Below are positions 1-9,078 of a DNA stretch of 64,000 bases, piece by piece (position 1 is the stretch's first letter; each line of letters starts with the position of its first letter). Where the stretch lies: the NCBI RefSeq assembly GCF_021391495.1, contig NZ_CP090063.1, positions 6,324,001 through 6,388,000 of the forward strand. Direction: 5' to 3'. This stretch comes from Amycolatopsis acidiphila. Its GTDB lineage: Bacteria > Actinomycetota > Actinomycetes > Mycobacteriales > Pseudonocardiaceae. Below the pieces are notes generated by a model that saw nothing but the letters and a program-made list of their open reading frames with translations, did not search any database and was not told the origin of the DNA. Position numbers and translations under genes: made by a program.

Positions 1-175
1 CCCAGTTGACCAGCTCCCCGGCCAGCCGGTGCGCCGTGGTGAGCGACAGCCCGGCGCGGCGGCTGATCTCGCTGAGGGTGAGGATGCTGCGCCCGGGCTC
101 GAAGGCGTCGAGCACCGCGAGAAGGCGACCTGCGGCGGTCATCGGCGTGGGGGCGTGCGACAGTGCCCTTCCCAT
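1..175 (-). CDS. IclR-family transcriptional regulator, N-terminal fragment
   Basis: The first 58 codons of a regulator whose remainder lies left of the window. The ATG at 175 opens a peptide with the winged-helix layout of IclR proteins: a helix ending in LLAVLDAF, then LTLSEISRRAGLS as helix-turn-helix entry and TTAHRLAGEL as recognition helix. The ligand domain is missing, so the effector cannot be guessed. It is separate from the complete IclR gene at 4939-5730. Confidence 0.75.
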   Translation of the reverse strand, partial: MGRALSHAPTPMTAAGRLLAVLDAFEPGRSILTLSEISRRAGLSLTTAHRLAGELVNW

Positions 176-659
176 GGCGGCTCCTCAGGTCGACGGTGAC
201 CGGAACACCGCCAGGCTACCGCGATTTCCGCTGATCACAATGGCCCTTGATCACGACTCCGCCGAGGACTCACCCGCCATGTCGTCAGCCAGTGCGCGAA
301 CCAGCAGCCGGTAGGCCGGTTCGCCCGCCACCGGATCACCCGCGCGCGAGCGAGGTTCGCCTGGGGATGCAGGTCCAGCACGTCCCGCCCCCGCAACCCC
401 ACGTCGTCCGGTTCGCGACACTCCACAGTGGACGGCTAACCACCTCCCCACGGCAACCCGGCAACGGCAGCCAGGAATGCCCGCACCCAGCCCGCTCCCT
501 AACCCCGATCCCCGCCTCCTTCAACGGCCTGGGTGGGACGGGCGTTCCCCAGCCACCTGCGCGCAGCGCGGCTCTAAAGATCAAGAGAGTCCTCGCCGGA
601 CGGGCAGGCTCAAAGATGAGCCAGGAAAAGCCCGCTCATCTCACCTTCTCGACGTGGTC
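176..659. other. Gene-free stretch left of the palindrome
   Basis: About 480 bases with no convincing gene. Short minus-strand frames near 235-451 give Arg/Trp-rich peptides with no family resemblance that I can see and no good ribosome binding site. The stretch ends at the long palindrome. It may be decayed sequence next to a mobile element. Confidence 0.4.
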
Positions 660-812
660 GAGTTGGGTGGTCATCCTGTCGCCTGCGGTCTGTGCATATC
701 ACTTTGACCCAGCCCCGCAAGCTTGCGTCGTCGGCTGCCCGCAAGCAGGAGGGTTGCGGGCCTGGCTCGAAGTGATCGTCCCGTGTCAGGCGACGGGATG
801 ACCACCCAACTC
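660..812. repeat. 153-bp near-perfect palindrome, MITE-like
   Basis: Outer arms 660-685 and 787-812 are inverted copies of each other, 25 of 26 bases matching. Inner arms 700-720 and 754-774 pair at 18 of 21 positions. The centre, 721-727 and 740-746, pairs perfectly over 7 bases. The whole element can fold into one long interrupted hairpin and carries no gene. This is the layout of a miniature inverted-repeat element. It lies just beyond the end of the betaine transporter operon, so it may also stop transcription. Confidence 0.7.
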
Positions 813-849
813 TGGGGTTTCTGGGGCACTTGCGTGCCCGCGCCCCCTC

Positions 850-1803
850 CTACCCCACCCAGGCCTTGACCTTCGCCTGGTTCTCGTCCACCCACTTCTT
901 CGCGGCCGCGTCCGGGGTCATCTTGTCCTCCGCGATCCACTTCGCGACCAGGTTCTGGTCCTCGTTGGTCCACTGGAACTTCTGCACCAGCTTGTACGCC
1001 GGGCTCGCCGCGTCCGCGAACTTCTTGCTCACGATCTTGTCCAGGTCGTAGTCCGGGTAGTCGCAGGCGATCTTCTCCGGGTCCGAATCGCAACCCTTGG
1101 TGTACGCGGGCAGCTTGACCTTCACCAGCGGCACCTCCGAAAGCAGCCACTGCGGCGAGTAGAAGTACCCGATCAACGGCGTCTTCTGTTGCTCCGCCTG
1201 CTTGAACGCCTGGATCAGCGCGGTCTCGCTCCCGCCGTACACCACCTTGTAGTTCAGGTTCAGGTTCTTCACCAGCGCCTCGTCGTCCGTCACGAAGGAC
1301 GGGTCGCCGTCGAGCAGCTGGCCCTTGCCCTCCGACTCGGAGGTCTTGAACAGGTCCGCGTACTTGTTGAGGTTGTTCCAGTCGGTGATGTCCGGATGCG
1401 CCTGCGCGAGCCACGGCGGCACGTACCAGCCGATCTGCCCCTTCACCCCGGTGGAACCCGCTTCCACGGCGGTCTTCTGGTCGGTGATGTACTTCTGCCT
1501 GAGGTCGTCGTGCCCCCAGTTCTCCAGGATCACGTCCACCTCGCCGGTGCCGAAGCCCTGCCAGGCGACCTCCTCCTTCAGGTCCTTCTTGGTCACGTGG
1601 CAGCCCAGGTTCTTCTCCGCGACATACGCGACGACCGCCGCGTTCGCCTCGTAGCCGACCCACGGGTTCACCGCGATGTTGAAATCTCCGCAGCTCCCAC
1701 CCGAACCGCTCGAGCTCGATTCGCCGACCTTCGCGCCGCCACAGGCGGACAGCACGAGAGCGAGCACGATTCCCGTGCACCCCAGCCATTTCCTTCGTGC
1801 CAC
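850..1803 (-). CDS. Glycine betaine/proline-type ABC transporter substrate-binding lipoprotein
   Basis: Captures a quaternary amine outside the cell and delivers it to the permease. The GTG at 1803 follows AGGAGG at good spacing and gives 317 residues. It opens with a lipoprotein signal whose lipobox ends LSAC, so the mature protein should be lipid-anchored. The body has OpuAC/ProX features: the INPWVGYEAN-like start, aromatic residues spread through the chain, and DVILENWGHD. It is the last gene of the minus-strand operon ATPase-permease-binding protein. The exact ligand (glycine betaine, proline betaine or carnitine) cannot be read from sequence. The adjacent demethylase-type oxygenase suggests catabolic uptake. 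Confidence 0.88.
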   Translation of the reverse strand: MARRKWLGCTGIVLALVLSACGGAKVGESSSSGSGGSCGDFNIAVNPWVGYEANAAVVAYVAEKNLGCHVTKKDLKEEVAWQGFGTGEVDVILENWGHDDLRQKYITDQKTAVEAGSTGVKGQIGWYVPPWLAQAHPDITDWNNLNKYADLFKTSESEGKGQLLDGDPSFVTDDEALVKNLNLNYKVVYGGSETALIQAFKQAEQQKTPLIGYFYSPQWLLSEVPLVKVKLPAYTKGCDSDPEKIACDYPDYDLDKIVSKKFADAASPAYKLVQKFQWTNEDQNLVAKWIAEDKMTPDAAAKKWVDENQAKVKAWVG

Positions 1804-1822
1804 TGGCAAATCCTCCTTGTTG

Positions 1823-3754
1823 TCAGGTCGACCGCCGCGCCGCCGCCTGGGTGAGCCGGTCGAGCAGGACACCGAGCAGGACGATGGCGAGTCCCGCGGC
1901 GAGTCCCTTGCCGTAGAGCTGTCCCTGCGAGAAGCCGGCGACGACGTCGTAGCCGAGCGCGCCCGCGCCGACCAGCCCACCGACCACGACCATCGACAGG
2001 ACGTAGATGAGCCCCTGGTTCGTGGCGAGCGTCAGCGCCCTTTTCGCCATGGGCAACTGCACCTTGGTGATCGTCTGCCAGGCGCTCGACCCCGACGCGA
2101 GCGCGGCCTCGACCGTGGTGGCCGGCACCCCGCGCACGCCGTCGGCGACGATCTTGATCGCCGGTGGCGCCGCGTACACGATCGCGGCGACGATGGCGGT
2201 GAACCGGGTGGCCGCGAACAACGCGAGGAACGGCACCAGGTAGACGAACGCGGGCATCACCTGACCCGCGTCCAGCAGCGGCCGCAAGATGCGGTCCACC
2301 CGGTCGCTGCGCCCCATCCACACCCCGGTCACGACCGCCAGCAGCAGCACGATCACGGTGGCCACGAGCGTCGACGCCAGCGTGGTCATGCTGTCCTGCC
2401 ACAACCCGGTCCCGACCAGCAGCCCCAGGCACACCGCCGAGACGATCGCCGCCCGGACCCCGCCGAGCACGACCGACAGCGCCACGACGACCGCCACGAC
2501 GAGCCACCACGGCGACTCGACGAGCAGCGCCTGCAACGGATCGATCAGCACGACGGTGACCGCGTCCTTGATCGCGCCGGTCACGGGCGCGAGATTGGTC
2601 TGGACCCAGTCCGTCGCGTCGGCGACCGCTTTCGCGATCGTGGAGCCGATTTCGACGTCGGGGAACTCCGCCGCCCAGACGTAGGTGAACGACAGGTATG
2701 CGCACACGACAGCGCCGACGCCGCCTGCCGCAACCAGCCGGCGCGGGGTGCGGCGCTTCTTCGCGCTGGCCGCGGTGGTGACCCGGTCCAGCACGATCGC
2801 CATCACCACGATCGCCAGCCCGGCGTTGAAGGCCGTGCCGACGTCGAGTGTCTGCAACGCCTTGACCACCGTCTTGCCCAGACCCGGCGCGTCGATCAGC
2901 GCCGCGATGGTGACCATCGCCAGCGCCGCCATCACGGTCTGGTTGATGCCGAGCACGATGGTGCTCTTCGCCGAGGGCAGCAGCACCTTGGTCAGTGTCT
3001 GCCACCGGGTGGAGCCGAGCGAGTCGCCTGCTTCGACGGTGTCCCGCGGCACCGAGCGGATGCCGTGCGCGGTGAGCCGGATCGCCGGCGGGGCGGCGTA
3101 GATCAGCGTCGCGATCGTCGCCGAGGCCGGGCCGATCAGGAAGAACAGCGTCAGCGGCGCGAGGTAGACGAACGTCGGCATGGTCTGCATGAAGTCCAGC
3201 ACCGGTGTGATGAACCGTTCGAACCGGTCCGACAGCCCGGCCCAGATGCCCAGCGGGATGCCGAACACCAGCGCGATCACCACCGCGGTCAGCGTCAGCG
3301 CGAGCGTGTCCATGCTCTCCTGCCACAGCCCCTGCAGGCCCAGGAAGAAGAACCCCACCGCCGCGAGCACACCCACCCGCCAGTTCCCGGCCACCACCGC
3401 GATCCAGGTGACCACCGCGACCACGCCGAGCCAGCCCAGCAGCGGTACCGGCCGGTCGAACGCCGGCTGCGCGATCAGTGCCTGGACGAAGGTCGCGAAC
3501 TCGGCGACGACCAGCCGGATCTCGTTGAAGAAGTACAGGAAGACCGGGTTGGAGTCGCGGCTCTCGCCGATCGCGTCGTTGAGCCCGTTGAGCCGGCGGT
3601 GCAGCCCGGTGAGATCGGCGGCGCCGAGGGAAAGCGTTTGCGTGCCGCGCAGGACGAGCCACAGCACCAGCCACGCCACGAGGATCGCGAGGACGACGGC
3701 ACCACGGCGCGGCCTGGCGAACGAGAACCGGGCGACCGGGACCGCGGCCGTCAC
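1823..3754 (-). CDS. Betaine-type ABC transporter permease, tandem-duplicated
   Basis: Membrane channel of the transporter, 643 residues. It contains two complete BPD_transp_1 modules in one chain. Each has the EAA-loop pattern facing the ATPase: the first at about residues 241-262 ([14 protein letters not shown]) and the second at about 548-568 ([12 protein letters not shown]). Standard ProW/OpuAB proteins carry one module and work as dimers, so this looks like an in-frame duplication that builds the dimer in one polypeptide. The ATG overlaps the ATPase stop by four bases. Nineteen bases separate it from the binding-protein gene. Confidence 0.92.
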   Translation of the reverse strand: MTAAVPVARFSFARPRRGAVVLAILVAWLVLWLVLRGTQTLSLGAADLTGLHRRLNGLNDAIGESRDSNPVFLYFFNEIRLVVAEFATFVQALIAQPAFDRPVPLLGWLGVVAVVTWIAVVAGNWRVGVLAAVGFFFLGLQGLWQESMDTLALTLTAVVIALVFGIPLGIWAGLSDRFERFITPVLDFMQTMPTFVYLAPLTLFFLIGPASATIATLIYAAPPAIRLTAHGIRSVPRDTVEAGDSLGSTRWQTLTKVLLPSAKSTIVLGINQTVMAALAMVTIAALIDAPGLGKTVVKALQTLDVGTAFNAGLAIVVMAIVLDRVTTAASAKKRRTPRRLVAAGGVGAVVCAYLSFTYVWAAEFPDVEIGSTIAKAVADATDWVQTNLAPVTGAIKDAVTVVLIDPLQALLVESPWWLVVAVVVALSVVLGGVRAAIVSAVCLGLLVGTGLWQDSMTTLASTLVATVIVLLLAVVTGVWMGRSDRVDRILRPLLDAGQVMPAFVYLVPFLALFAATRFTAIVAAIVYAAPPAIKIVADGVRGVPATTVEAALASGSSAWQTITKVQLPMAKRALTLATNQGLIYVLSMVVVGGLVGAGALGYDVVAGFSQGQLYGKGLAAGLAIVLLGVLLDRLTQAAARRST

Positions 3755-4827
3755 GCGCCGCGCTCCTCCCCGGCGACGACCGCCAGGATCTCCTCGTCGC
3801 CCACGATGCCCAGCAGCTCGCCGTCCCGCACCACCTTGACCGGCTTCTCGGCCGCGAGCACCTCGCGCGTCGCGTCCCGCACGACGACGTCCGGCGCCAG
3901 CTCCGGCCCGCTCAGCTCGTCACCGGCCCTGGGCGGCCGCATGATCCACTTCAGCGTCAGCACGTTCGCGCGCGGCACGTCGCGCACGAAGTCCCGCACG
4001 TAGTCGTCGGCGGGCGCGCCGACCAGCTCGTCCCCGGTGCCCAGCTGCACCATCTCGCCGTCGCGCATGATGAGGATGCGGTCGCCCAGCTTGAGCGCCT
4101 CGGCCAGGTCGTGGGTGATGAAGACCATCGTCTTGCCGACCTCGCGGTGCAGCCGGATGACCTCGTTCTGCATGTCCCGGCGGATCAACGGGTCCAGCGC
4201 GGAGAAGGGCTCGTCGAACAGCATCACGTCGGGGTCGACGGCGAGCGCACGGGCCAGCCCGACCCGCTGCTGCATACCGCCGGAAAGCTGGTCCGGGTAC
4301 GACTGCTCGTAGCCGGAGAGGCCGACGAGGTCGATGACCTCCTGCGCGCGCCGCATCCGCTCGGCCTTGCGCACGCCACGGACCTCCAGCCCGTACACCA
4401 CGTTGTCCGCGACGCGGCGGTGCGGCAGCAGGCCGAAGTGCTGGAAGACCATGGCGAACTTGCCCCGCCGCAGCTCGCGCAGGCGTTTCGCGTCCGCGGC
4501 GAGGATGTCCTCGCCCTCGAACACGATCCGCCCCGCGGTCGGCTCGACGAGCCTCGTCAGGCAACGGACCAAAGTGGACTTTCCCGAGCCCGAAAGGCCC
4601 ATCACCACGAAGACCTCGCCGGGCGCGACCTCGAACTCGACGTCACGCACGGCCGTCACGCAGCCGGTCCGGTCCATGATCTCGCGCCGGGAAAGCCCTT
4701 TCAGCTCGGCCGCGCCCGGCACCCGGGCGGCCTTCGGGCCGAACACCTTCCACAGTCCGCTGACCGAGATGACGGGTTCCGTGGTCGCCGCTGCCCCGGT
4801 GCTGAGTTCGTGGATCGGTGCCGCCAC
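3751..4827 (-). CDS. Betaine-type ABC transporter ATP-binding protein
   Basis: ATPase powering quaternary-amine uptake, first gene of the operon. I chose the GTG at 4827 because AGGAG lies nine bases upstream. The GTG at 4833 is too close to it, and the in-frame ATG at 4905 has no comparable site. That gives 358 residues. Walker A (GLSGSGKST) is near residue 77, the signature LSGGMQQR near 170, and Walker B ([12 protein letters not shown]) just after. The C-terminus (FVRDV onward) looks like the CBS-type regulatory region of OpuAA/ProV. A TGCGCTATACGCA palindrome sits in the promoter at 4844-4856. Confidence 0.92.
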   Translation of the reverse strand: MAAPIHELSTGAAATTEPVISVSGLWKVFGPKAARVPGAAELKGLSRREIMDRTGCVTAVRDVEFEVAPGEVFVVMGLSGSGKSTLVRCLTRLVEPTAGRIVFEGEDILAADAKRLRELRRGKFAMVFQHFGLLPHRRVADNVVYGLEVRGVRKAERMRRAQEVIDLVGLSGYEQSYPDQLSGGMQQRVGLARALAVDPDVMLFDEPFSALDPLIRRDMQNEVIRLHREVGKTMVFITHDLAEALKLGDRILIMRDGEMVQLGTGDELVGAPADDYVRDFVRDVPRANVLTLKWIMRPPRAGDELSGPELAPDVVVRDATREVLAAEKPVKVVRDGELLGIVGDEEILAVVAGEERGA

Positions 4828-4843
4828 GGTCACCCTCTCCTGT

Positions 4844-4856
4844 TGCGCTATACGCA
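4844..4856. promoter_or_regulatory. Candidate IclR operator, transporter side
   Basis: TGCGCTATACGCA is a near-perfect palindrome 17 bases upstream of the transporter ATPase start. Read on the minus strand it is TGCGTATAGCGCA, matching TGCGTATAGCACG at 5807-5819 ahead of the Rieske ferredoxin. The IclR gene between the two sites is the obvious binder, but this is inferred from position and repetition only. Confidence 0.55.
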
Positions 4857-4938
4857 CCCGGTTCTGGCTATGAGACAGGATGTAAGGCGGCCACCCTCGC
4901 GTCAAGGGCGCTGCGTGTTTCGACTCCGTGAAGTGCCC

Positions 4939-5730
4939 TCAGCCGAAGTAGCCGATGCGCGTGGAGATCTCGTCCGCCCCGGCACGCAGCCGCTCGGCGA
5001 CCGACGGGTAGGTGTCCGGGATCATCCGGTAGGCGGGGCCGGACACGCTCACCGCCGCGACCACGCCCCCGTCACCGCCCCGGATGGGCGCCGCGACCGC
5101 GTTGAGTCCGACCTCCAGCTCCTCGGCCGTGCAGCCCCAGCCGCGGCGGCGGACGCCCTCCAGCTCGGCGAGCAGCTTCGACCGGCTGGTGATCGTCTTG
5201 GGCGTGTAGCGCTCCAGCGTGTCGAGCGCGAGGGCCAGGTCGTCCTCCGGCGCCCAGGCGAGCAGCACCTTCCCGCTCGAGGTCGCGTGCAGCGGCGTGC
5301 GCTGGCCGATCCAGTTCCGGGTCGTCACCGCGGCCGTGCCGTAGGCCTGGACGACGTTCGTCGCCTGGCCGTCGTTCAGGATCGCGACGTTGACGGTCTC
5401 GTCGAACTCCGCCGCGAGCCGCTCGCACACCGGCTGGCTCTCGCGCGGCAGGTCGAGGGTCGCGGTGGTCGCGCCGGCGAGGCGGACGATGCCGAACCCG
5501 AGACGGTACTTGCCGCGCTCGCTGATCTGCTCGACCAGCTGACGCGCCTCCAGGGCGCCGACGAGGCGGAAGGCGGTGGACTTGTGGACCTCGAGCTCGG
5601 CCGCGAGCTCGGTGACGCCCGCTTCACCGCGTCTGGCGAGGATGTCCAGGATCGCCAGCGCGCGGTCCACCGACTGCACCTGGACGCCGTTTCCGTTGCC
5701 ACCTCGCTGTCGCACCTCGCCGTTGCCCAT
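4939..5730 (-). CDS. IclR-family transcriptional regulator of the betaine locus
   Basis: 263 residues with the full IclR layout. The N-terminal winged helix (about residues 17-75) contains VTELAAELEVHKSTAFRLV. The GAF-like effector domain contains the family motif LHATSSGKVLLAW and the late AVAAPI..GG segment. It lies between the transporter operon, downstream on the same strand, and the divergent Rieske operon. Matching palindromes at both of those promoters make it the likely local regulator. The effector is probably the transported amine or a demethylation product; this is inference. Confidence 0.9.
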   Translation of the reverse strand: MGNGEVRQRGGNGNGVQVQSVDRALAILDILARRGEAGVTELAAELEVHKSTAFRLVGALEARQLVEQISERGKYRLGFGIVRLAGATTATLDLPRESQPVCERLAAEFDETVNVAILNDGQATNVVQAYGTAAVTTRNWIGQRTPLHATSSGKVLLAWAPEDDLALALDTLERYTPKTITSRSKLLAELEGVRRRGWGCTAEELEVGLNAVAAPIRGGDGGVVAAVSVSGPAYRMIPDTYPSVAERLRAGADEISTRIGYFG

Positions 5731-5806
5731 GACGCAACTTTACTCAGCAGTCACAAATTTCCGCTGGCTGGGCCTTGACCTCCCCCGATCCCATCCCGCA
5801 GGCTGT

Positions 5807-5819
5807 TGCGTATAGCACG
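5807..5819. promoter_or_regulatory. Candidate IclR operator, Rieske operon side
   Basis: TGCGTATAGCACG lies 33 bases upstream of the Rieske ferredoxin ATG, in the 122-base gap shared with the divergent IclR gene. It repeats the motif at 4844-4856 in inverted orientation, matching at 11 of 13 positions. Confidence 0.5.
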
Positions 5820-5852
5820 TCAAGTTGTGCCATGAACAACTCGGAGCGACGC

Positions 5853-6173
5853 ATGATCGCAGTCTGCGCTCTTCAGGACCTTCCCCCCGGTGAAGCGATC
5901 CGGGTGGACGCCGATGTCCCCATCGCGGTCTTCAACGCCGACGGCACGTTCTACGCCATCGACGACACCTGCACCCACCAGGACGCGTCCCTCGCGGACG
6001 GCTGGCTGGAGGGCTGCCAGGTCGAGTGCCCCCTGCACGCCTCGTGCTTCGACCTGCGCACGGGCCGTCCGAGCGGGCCACCCGCGAAGGTCCCGGTCCG
6101 GACGCACGAGGTCGTGGTGCACGACGGGCACATCTACGTCCAGGTCGCGGCCCGTGAGAGCGCCCTCGCGTGA
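5853..6173 (+). CDS. Rieske [2Fe-2S] ferredoxin
   Basis: Small electron carrier of 106 residues, feeding the oxygenase encoded two genes downstream. The cluster ligands are visible as C40-T-H42 and C59-P-L-H62, the standard pattern of free-standing Rieske ferredoxins of the BphF/NirD type. I chose the ATG at 5853 because GGAG lies about eight bases upstream and the resulting length is typical. Upstream in-frame starts at 5775 and 5832 would add an untypical tail and overlap the operator. Its stop overlaps the reductase GTG in a GTGA. Confidence 0.9.
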   Translation: MIAVCALQDLPPGEAIRVDADVPIAVFNADGTFYAIDDTCTHQDASLADGWLEGCQVECPLHASCFDLRTGRPSGPPAKVPVRTHEVVVHDGHIYVQVAARESALA

Positions 6174-7321
6174 GATCGGCGATCACCGTGGTCGGCGCCT
6201 CGCTCGCCGGCCTCTCCGCCGCGCGCGCCCTGCGCGCGCAGGGGTTCGAGGGACGCGTCCTGCTCGTCGGCGACGAGCCGCACCGGCCCTACGACCGGCC
6301 ACCGCTGTCGAAGGACTTCCTGGCGGGCAAGGTGTCCCTCGACGACCTGGAACTGTCCACTTCGGACGATGACTTCGACTGGCAGCTCGGCGAGCGGGCG
6401 GTCGCGCTGGACGGCCAGGACGTGTTGCTGGCGTCGGGCGAGCGGCTCGCGTCCGACGGCGTCGTCCTCGCCACCGGCGCGCGCGCACGGCGGCTGCCCG
6501 GGATGCCGCTCCCCGGCGTGCACACGCTGCGCGGTCTCGACGATGCGCTGGTGTTACGGGAAGAGCTCGTGGCGGGAGCGCGGCTCGTCGTGGTCGGTGC
6601 CGGGTTCATCGGCGCGGAGGTCGCGTCGACCGCACGTGGTCTAGGACTCGAGGTGACGGTGGTGGAAGCGCTTTCCGCCCCGCTCGCCGGGCCGCTGGGC
6701 GACGAGATGGGTGCGGTCTGCGCCGGCCTGCACCAGGACCACGGCGTGCGGCTGCTGACGGGAGTGGGCGTCGCCGCACTGGTCGGCGAAGACCGGGTGC
6801 GGGCCGTGCGCCTGGCCGATGGGCGGGAGCTGCCCGCCGACGTGGTCGTGGCCGGAGTCGGCGCCGTCCCGTGCGTCAAGTGGCTCGAGGGTTCGGGCGT
6901 GCGGGTCGATCGGGGCGTCGTCACGGACGCGCGCTGCGCGACGAACGTGCCGGGCGTGGTGGCCCTCGGAGACTGCGCGTCCTCCTACAACAACTTCGCC
7001 GGGCAGGCCATGCGGCTCGAGCACTGGACGAACGCCGTGCAGCAGGCTCAGGTCGCGGCCGCGACGCTGCTCGACAAGGAGGTTCCGGCACGGGCGGTGC
7101 CGTACTTCTGGTCGGACCAGTACGGCGTGCGCCTGCAGTTCGCCGGTCACCGCCGCGACGGCGACCGGGTGACGATCGTCGACGGCGACACCGCGGCCCG
7201 GCGGTTCGTGGCGGTCTACCGCCGCGGGGACCGGCCGGTCGCGGTGCTCGCGATGAACCAGCCGAAGCTCTTCGGCCGCCGGCGGCGAGAGCTGGCCGCG
7301 GCCGTCCCGCAGCCAGCCTGA
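6170..7321 (+). CDS. FAD-dependent ferredoxin reductase
   Basis: Passes electrons from NAD(P)H to the Rieske ferredoxin. 383 residues with two dinucleotide folds: an N-terminal FAD site (VVGASLAGLSAA) and a central NAD site (VVVGAGFIGAEVAS). The FAD-contacting VALGDCAS comes before the C-terminal reductase domain. The layout is that of BphA4/rubredoxin-reductase-type proteins. The GTG start overlaps the ferredoxin stop, indicating translational coupling. With its neighbours it completes a three-component oxygenase. Confidence 0.92.
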   Translation: MRSAITVVGASLAGLSAARALRAQGFEGRVLLVGDEPHRPYDRPPLSKDFLAGKVSLDDLELSTSDDDFDWQLGERAVALDGQDVLLASGERLASDGVVLATGARARRLPGMPLPGVHTLRGLDDALVLREELVAGARLVVVGAGFIGAEVASTARGLGLEVTVVEALSAPLAGPLGDEMGAVCAGLHQDHGVRLLTGVGVAALVGEDRVRAVRLADGRELPADVVVAGVGAVPCVKWLEGSGVRVDRGVVTDARCATNVPGVVALGDCASSYNNFAGQAMRLEHWTNAVQQAQVAAATLLDKEVPARAVPYFWSDQYGVRLQFAGHRRDGDRVTIVDGDTAARRFVAVYRRGDRPVAVLAMNQPKLFGRRRRELAAAVPQPA

Positions 7322-7330
7322 GAGGTGGTC

Positions 7331-8440
7331 ATGACTTCCAGCACCAGCCTGCTCGCCACGCTGCCCGGGCAGTACTACACCGACCCGGCGATCTTCGCGC
7401 TCGAACAGTCCCGGATCTTCGGCAGTCGGTGGCTCGCCGTCGCCCGAGCGTCCGATGTGGACCGTCCGGGCCGGTACAGAACCATCGAGGTGGGCGGGGA
7501 AAGCGTGCTCCTCGTCCGTGGCCGGGACGGCGGACTGCGCGCGTTCTTCAACGTCTGCCGCCACCGCGGGGCACGCCTGTGCACCGAGGCGGACGGCGAG
7601 GCGCGCCGGTCGCTGCAGTGCCCGTACCACGCGTGGACCTACGGTTTCGACGGAAAGCTCGTCGCCGCGCCGAACCTGACCAACATGCCGGACGTCGATC
7701 GCAGCGCGTACGGCCTGGTCCCGGTGCACCTGCGAGAATGGCTCGGCTACGCGTGGATCTGCCTGGCGGACGAGCCGCCGTCGTTCGAGGAGACGGTGCG
7801 GGACGCGGTCACCGGGCGGCTCGGCGACCCGGCGGCGATCGGCTCGTGGCAGCTCGACGAGCTGCGGGTGGGGCGCCGGATCTCCTACGACGTCAAGGCG
7901 AACTGGAAGCTGATCGTCGAGAACTTCATGGAGTGCTACCACTGCGCGACGATCCACCCCGAGCTGACCGAGGTGCTGCCGGAGTTCGCGCAGGGGTACG
8001 CGGCCCAGTACTACGTCGGGCACGGCGCGGAGTTCGGTCCGGAGATCGAGGGCTTCACGGTCGACGGTGCCGCGGGCTTCGACCGCCTTGGCGGCGTGGA
8101 TCCCGGGCGCGACAGGCGGTACTACGCGATCACGATCAATCCGCAGGTTTTCCTGAACCTGGTGCCGGACCACGTGATCTTCCACCGGATGCTCCCGATT
8201 TCGGCCGAGCGCACGCTCGTCGAATGCGACTGGCTGTATTCGAAGGAGGTCGTCGCCTCGGGAAAGGACGTCTCGCGATCGGTGGAGCTGTTCCACCGGG
8301 TGAACCAGCAGGATTTCGACGCCTGCGAACGGTGCCAGCCGGCGATGTCGTCGAGGATCTACGCCCACGGCGGCGTCCTGGTACCGAGCGAGCACCACCT
8401 CGGCGCGTTCCATTCCTGGGTGCTCGACGCATTGGCCTGA
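7331..8440 (+). CDS. Rieske non-heme iron oxygenase, likely quaternary-amine demethylase
   Basis: Terminal oxygenase, 369 residues. The Rieske ligands are C76-R-H78 and C97-P-Y-H100. The mononuclear iron motif is E201-xx-H204-x4-H209, with a later Asp in NQQDFDACER. Ring-hydroxylating dioxygenases usually have Asp where this protein has E201. Glu at this bridging position is known from carnitine monooxygenase CntA and related quaternary-amine enzymes. With the betaine-type transporter alongside, N-demethylation of glycine betaine, proline betaine or a similar compound is the best guess. I chose the ATG at 7331, which follows GAGAGG; a GTG at 7325 overlaps that site. Confidence 0.8.
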   Translation: MTSSTSLLATLPGQYYTDPAIFALEQSRIFGSRWLAVARASDVDRPGRYRTIEVGGESVLLVRGRDGGLRAFFNVCRHRGARLCTEADGEARRSLQCPYHAWTYGFDGKLVAAPNLTNMPDVDRSAYGLVPVHLREWLGYAWICLADEPPSFEETVRDAVTGRLGDPAAIGSWQLDELRVGRRISYDVKANWKLIVENFMECYHCATIHPELTEVLPEFAQGYAAQYYVGHGAEFGPEIEGFTVDGAAGFDRLGGVDPGRDRRYYAITINPQVFLNLVPDHVIFHRMLPISAERTLVECDWLYSKEVVASGKDVSRSVELFHRVNQQDFDACERCQPAMSSRIYAHGGVLVPSEHHLGAFHSWVLDALA

Positions 8441-8528
8441 AACGACGGCAGAAAAAGGCGGGCGGCTGATCACCCGTTGGTCGCGTTGATCGCCAATAAT
8501 TTTCCGAAAAATTCGTGGGTAACGTTCC

Positions 8529-8542
8529 CGTTTCCGGAAACG
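8529..8542. promoter_or_regulatory. 14-bp perfect palindrome upstream of the Excalibur gene
   Basis: CGTTTCCGGAAACG reads the same on both strands and lies 60 bases before the Excalibur start. Just upstream, around 8496-8512, is an AT-rich run with partial symmetry (AATTTTCCGAAAAATT). Together they look like an operator/promoter region; no binder can be named. Confidence 0.4.
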
Positions 8543-8601
8543 ACAGAGGTGCACAAAGCGGCTGAATCGCCGTGCGATCTCTCCGGGAAAAGGAAGACTT
8601 C

Positions 8602-9078
8602 ATGCCCAAGATCAGTCGTGTGCTCGGTGCGGTGGCCGCTGTCGGCGCCATCGCCCTGCTCGGTCCCGCTCCGCTCGCGTTCGCGCAGACCGGAGCCCAT
8701 ACCGCTACCGGCGCCGACACCCTGAACTGCAGCGACTTCACCTATCAGGAAGACGCCCAGGCGGTTTACAACCAAGATCCAAGAGACCCCAACAATCTCG
8801 ACGCGGACAACGACGGGATCGCCTGCGAGTCGCTGCCCCACAAGCCGAAGCAGACGACCACCAAGACGACCACCTCGAGGAAGCCGCCGACCTCCACCAC
8901 CCGCGAGAAGGCCGGCACCGGCCAGGTCAAGGTCAAGCCGGTCGGCGGCGTGAACACCGGTGGCGGCGACGCCGGTTCCGGCCCCGGCGACGGCACCGGA
9001 ATCGCGCTCGGCGGAATCGCGCTGGCCGGGACCGCGGCCGGAACCGTCCTGCTCGTCCGGCGGCGCGCCCGCCGATGA
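8602..9078 (+). CDS. Secreted Excalibur-domain protein with C-terminal membrane anchor
   Basis: 158 residues. A signal peptide covers about 1-28 (cleavage near AFA). The Excalibur domain follows: C43 and the calcium-binding-like DADNDGIACE at residues 67-76. After that come a Thr/Lys-rich linker (81-112), a Gly-rich stretch, a hydrophobic segment (133-152) and an RRRARR tail. The C-terminal plan resembles a sortase sorting signal, but no LPxTG is present. Its stop overlaps the start of the sortase gene, so the two are co-translated. I chose the ATG at 8602, which follows an AAAAGGAAG site; the upstream ATG at 8572 would precede the signal peptide with charged residues. Confidence 0.82.
   Translation: MPKISRVLGAVAAVGAIALLGPAPLAFAQTGAHTATGADTLNCSDFTYQEDAQAVYNQDPRDPNNLDADNDGIACESLPHKPKQTTTKTTTSRKPPTSTTREKAGTGQVKVKPVGGVNTGGGDAGSGPGDGTGIALGGIALAGTAAGTVLLVRRRARR

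Noticed and set aside
1676..4003. 775-codon plus-strand open frame
   Set aside because: It is antisense to the duplicated permease; the sequence is His/Arg-rich and unlike a protein.
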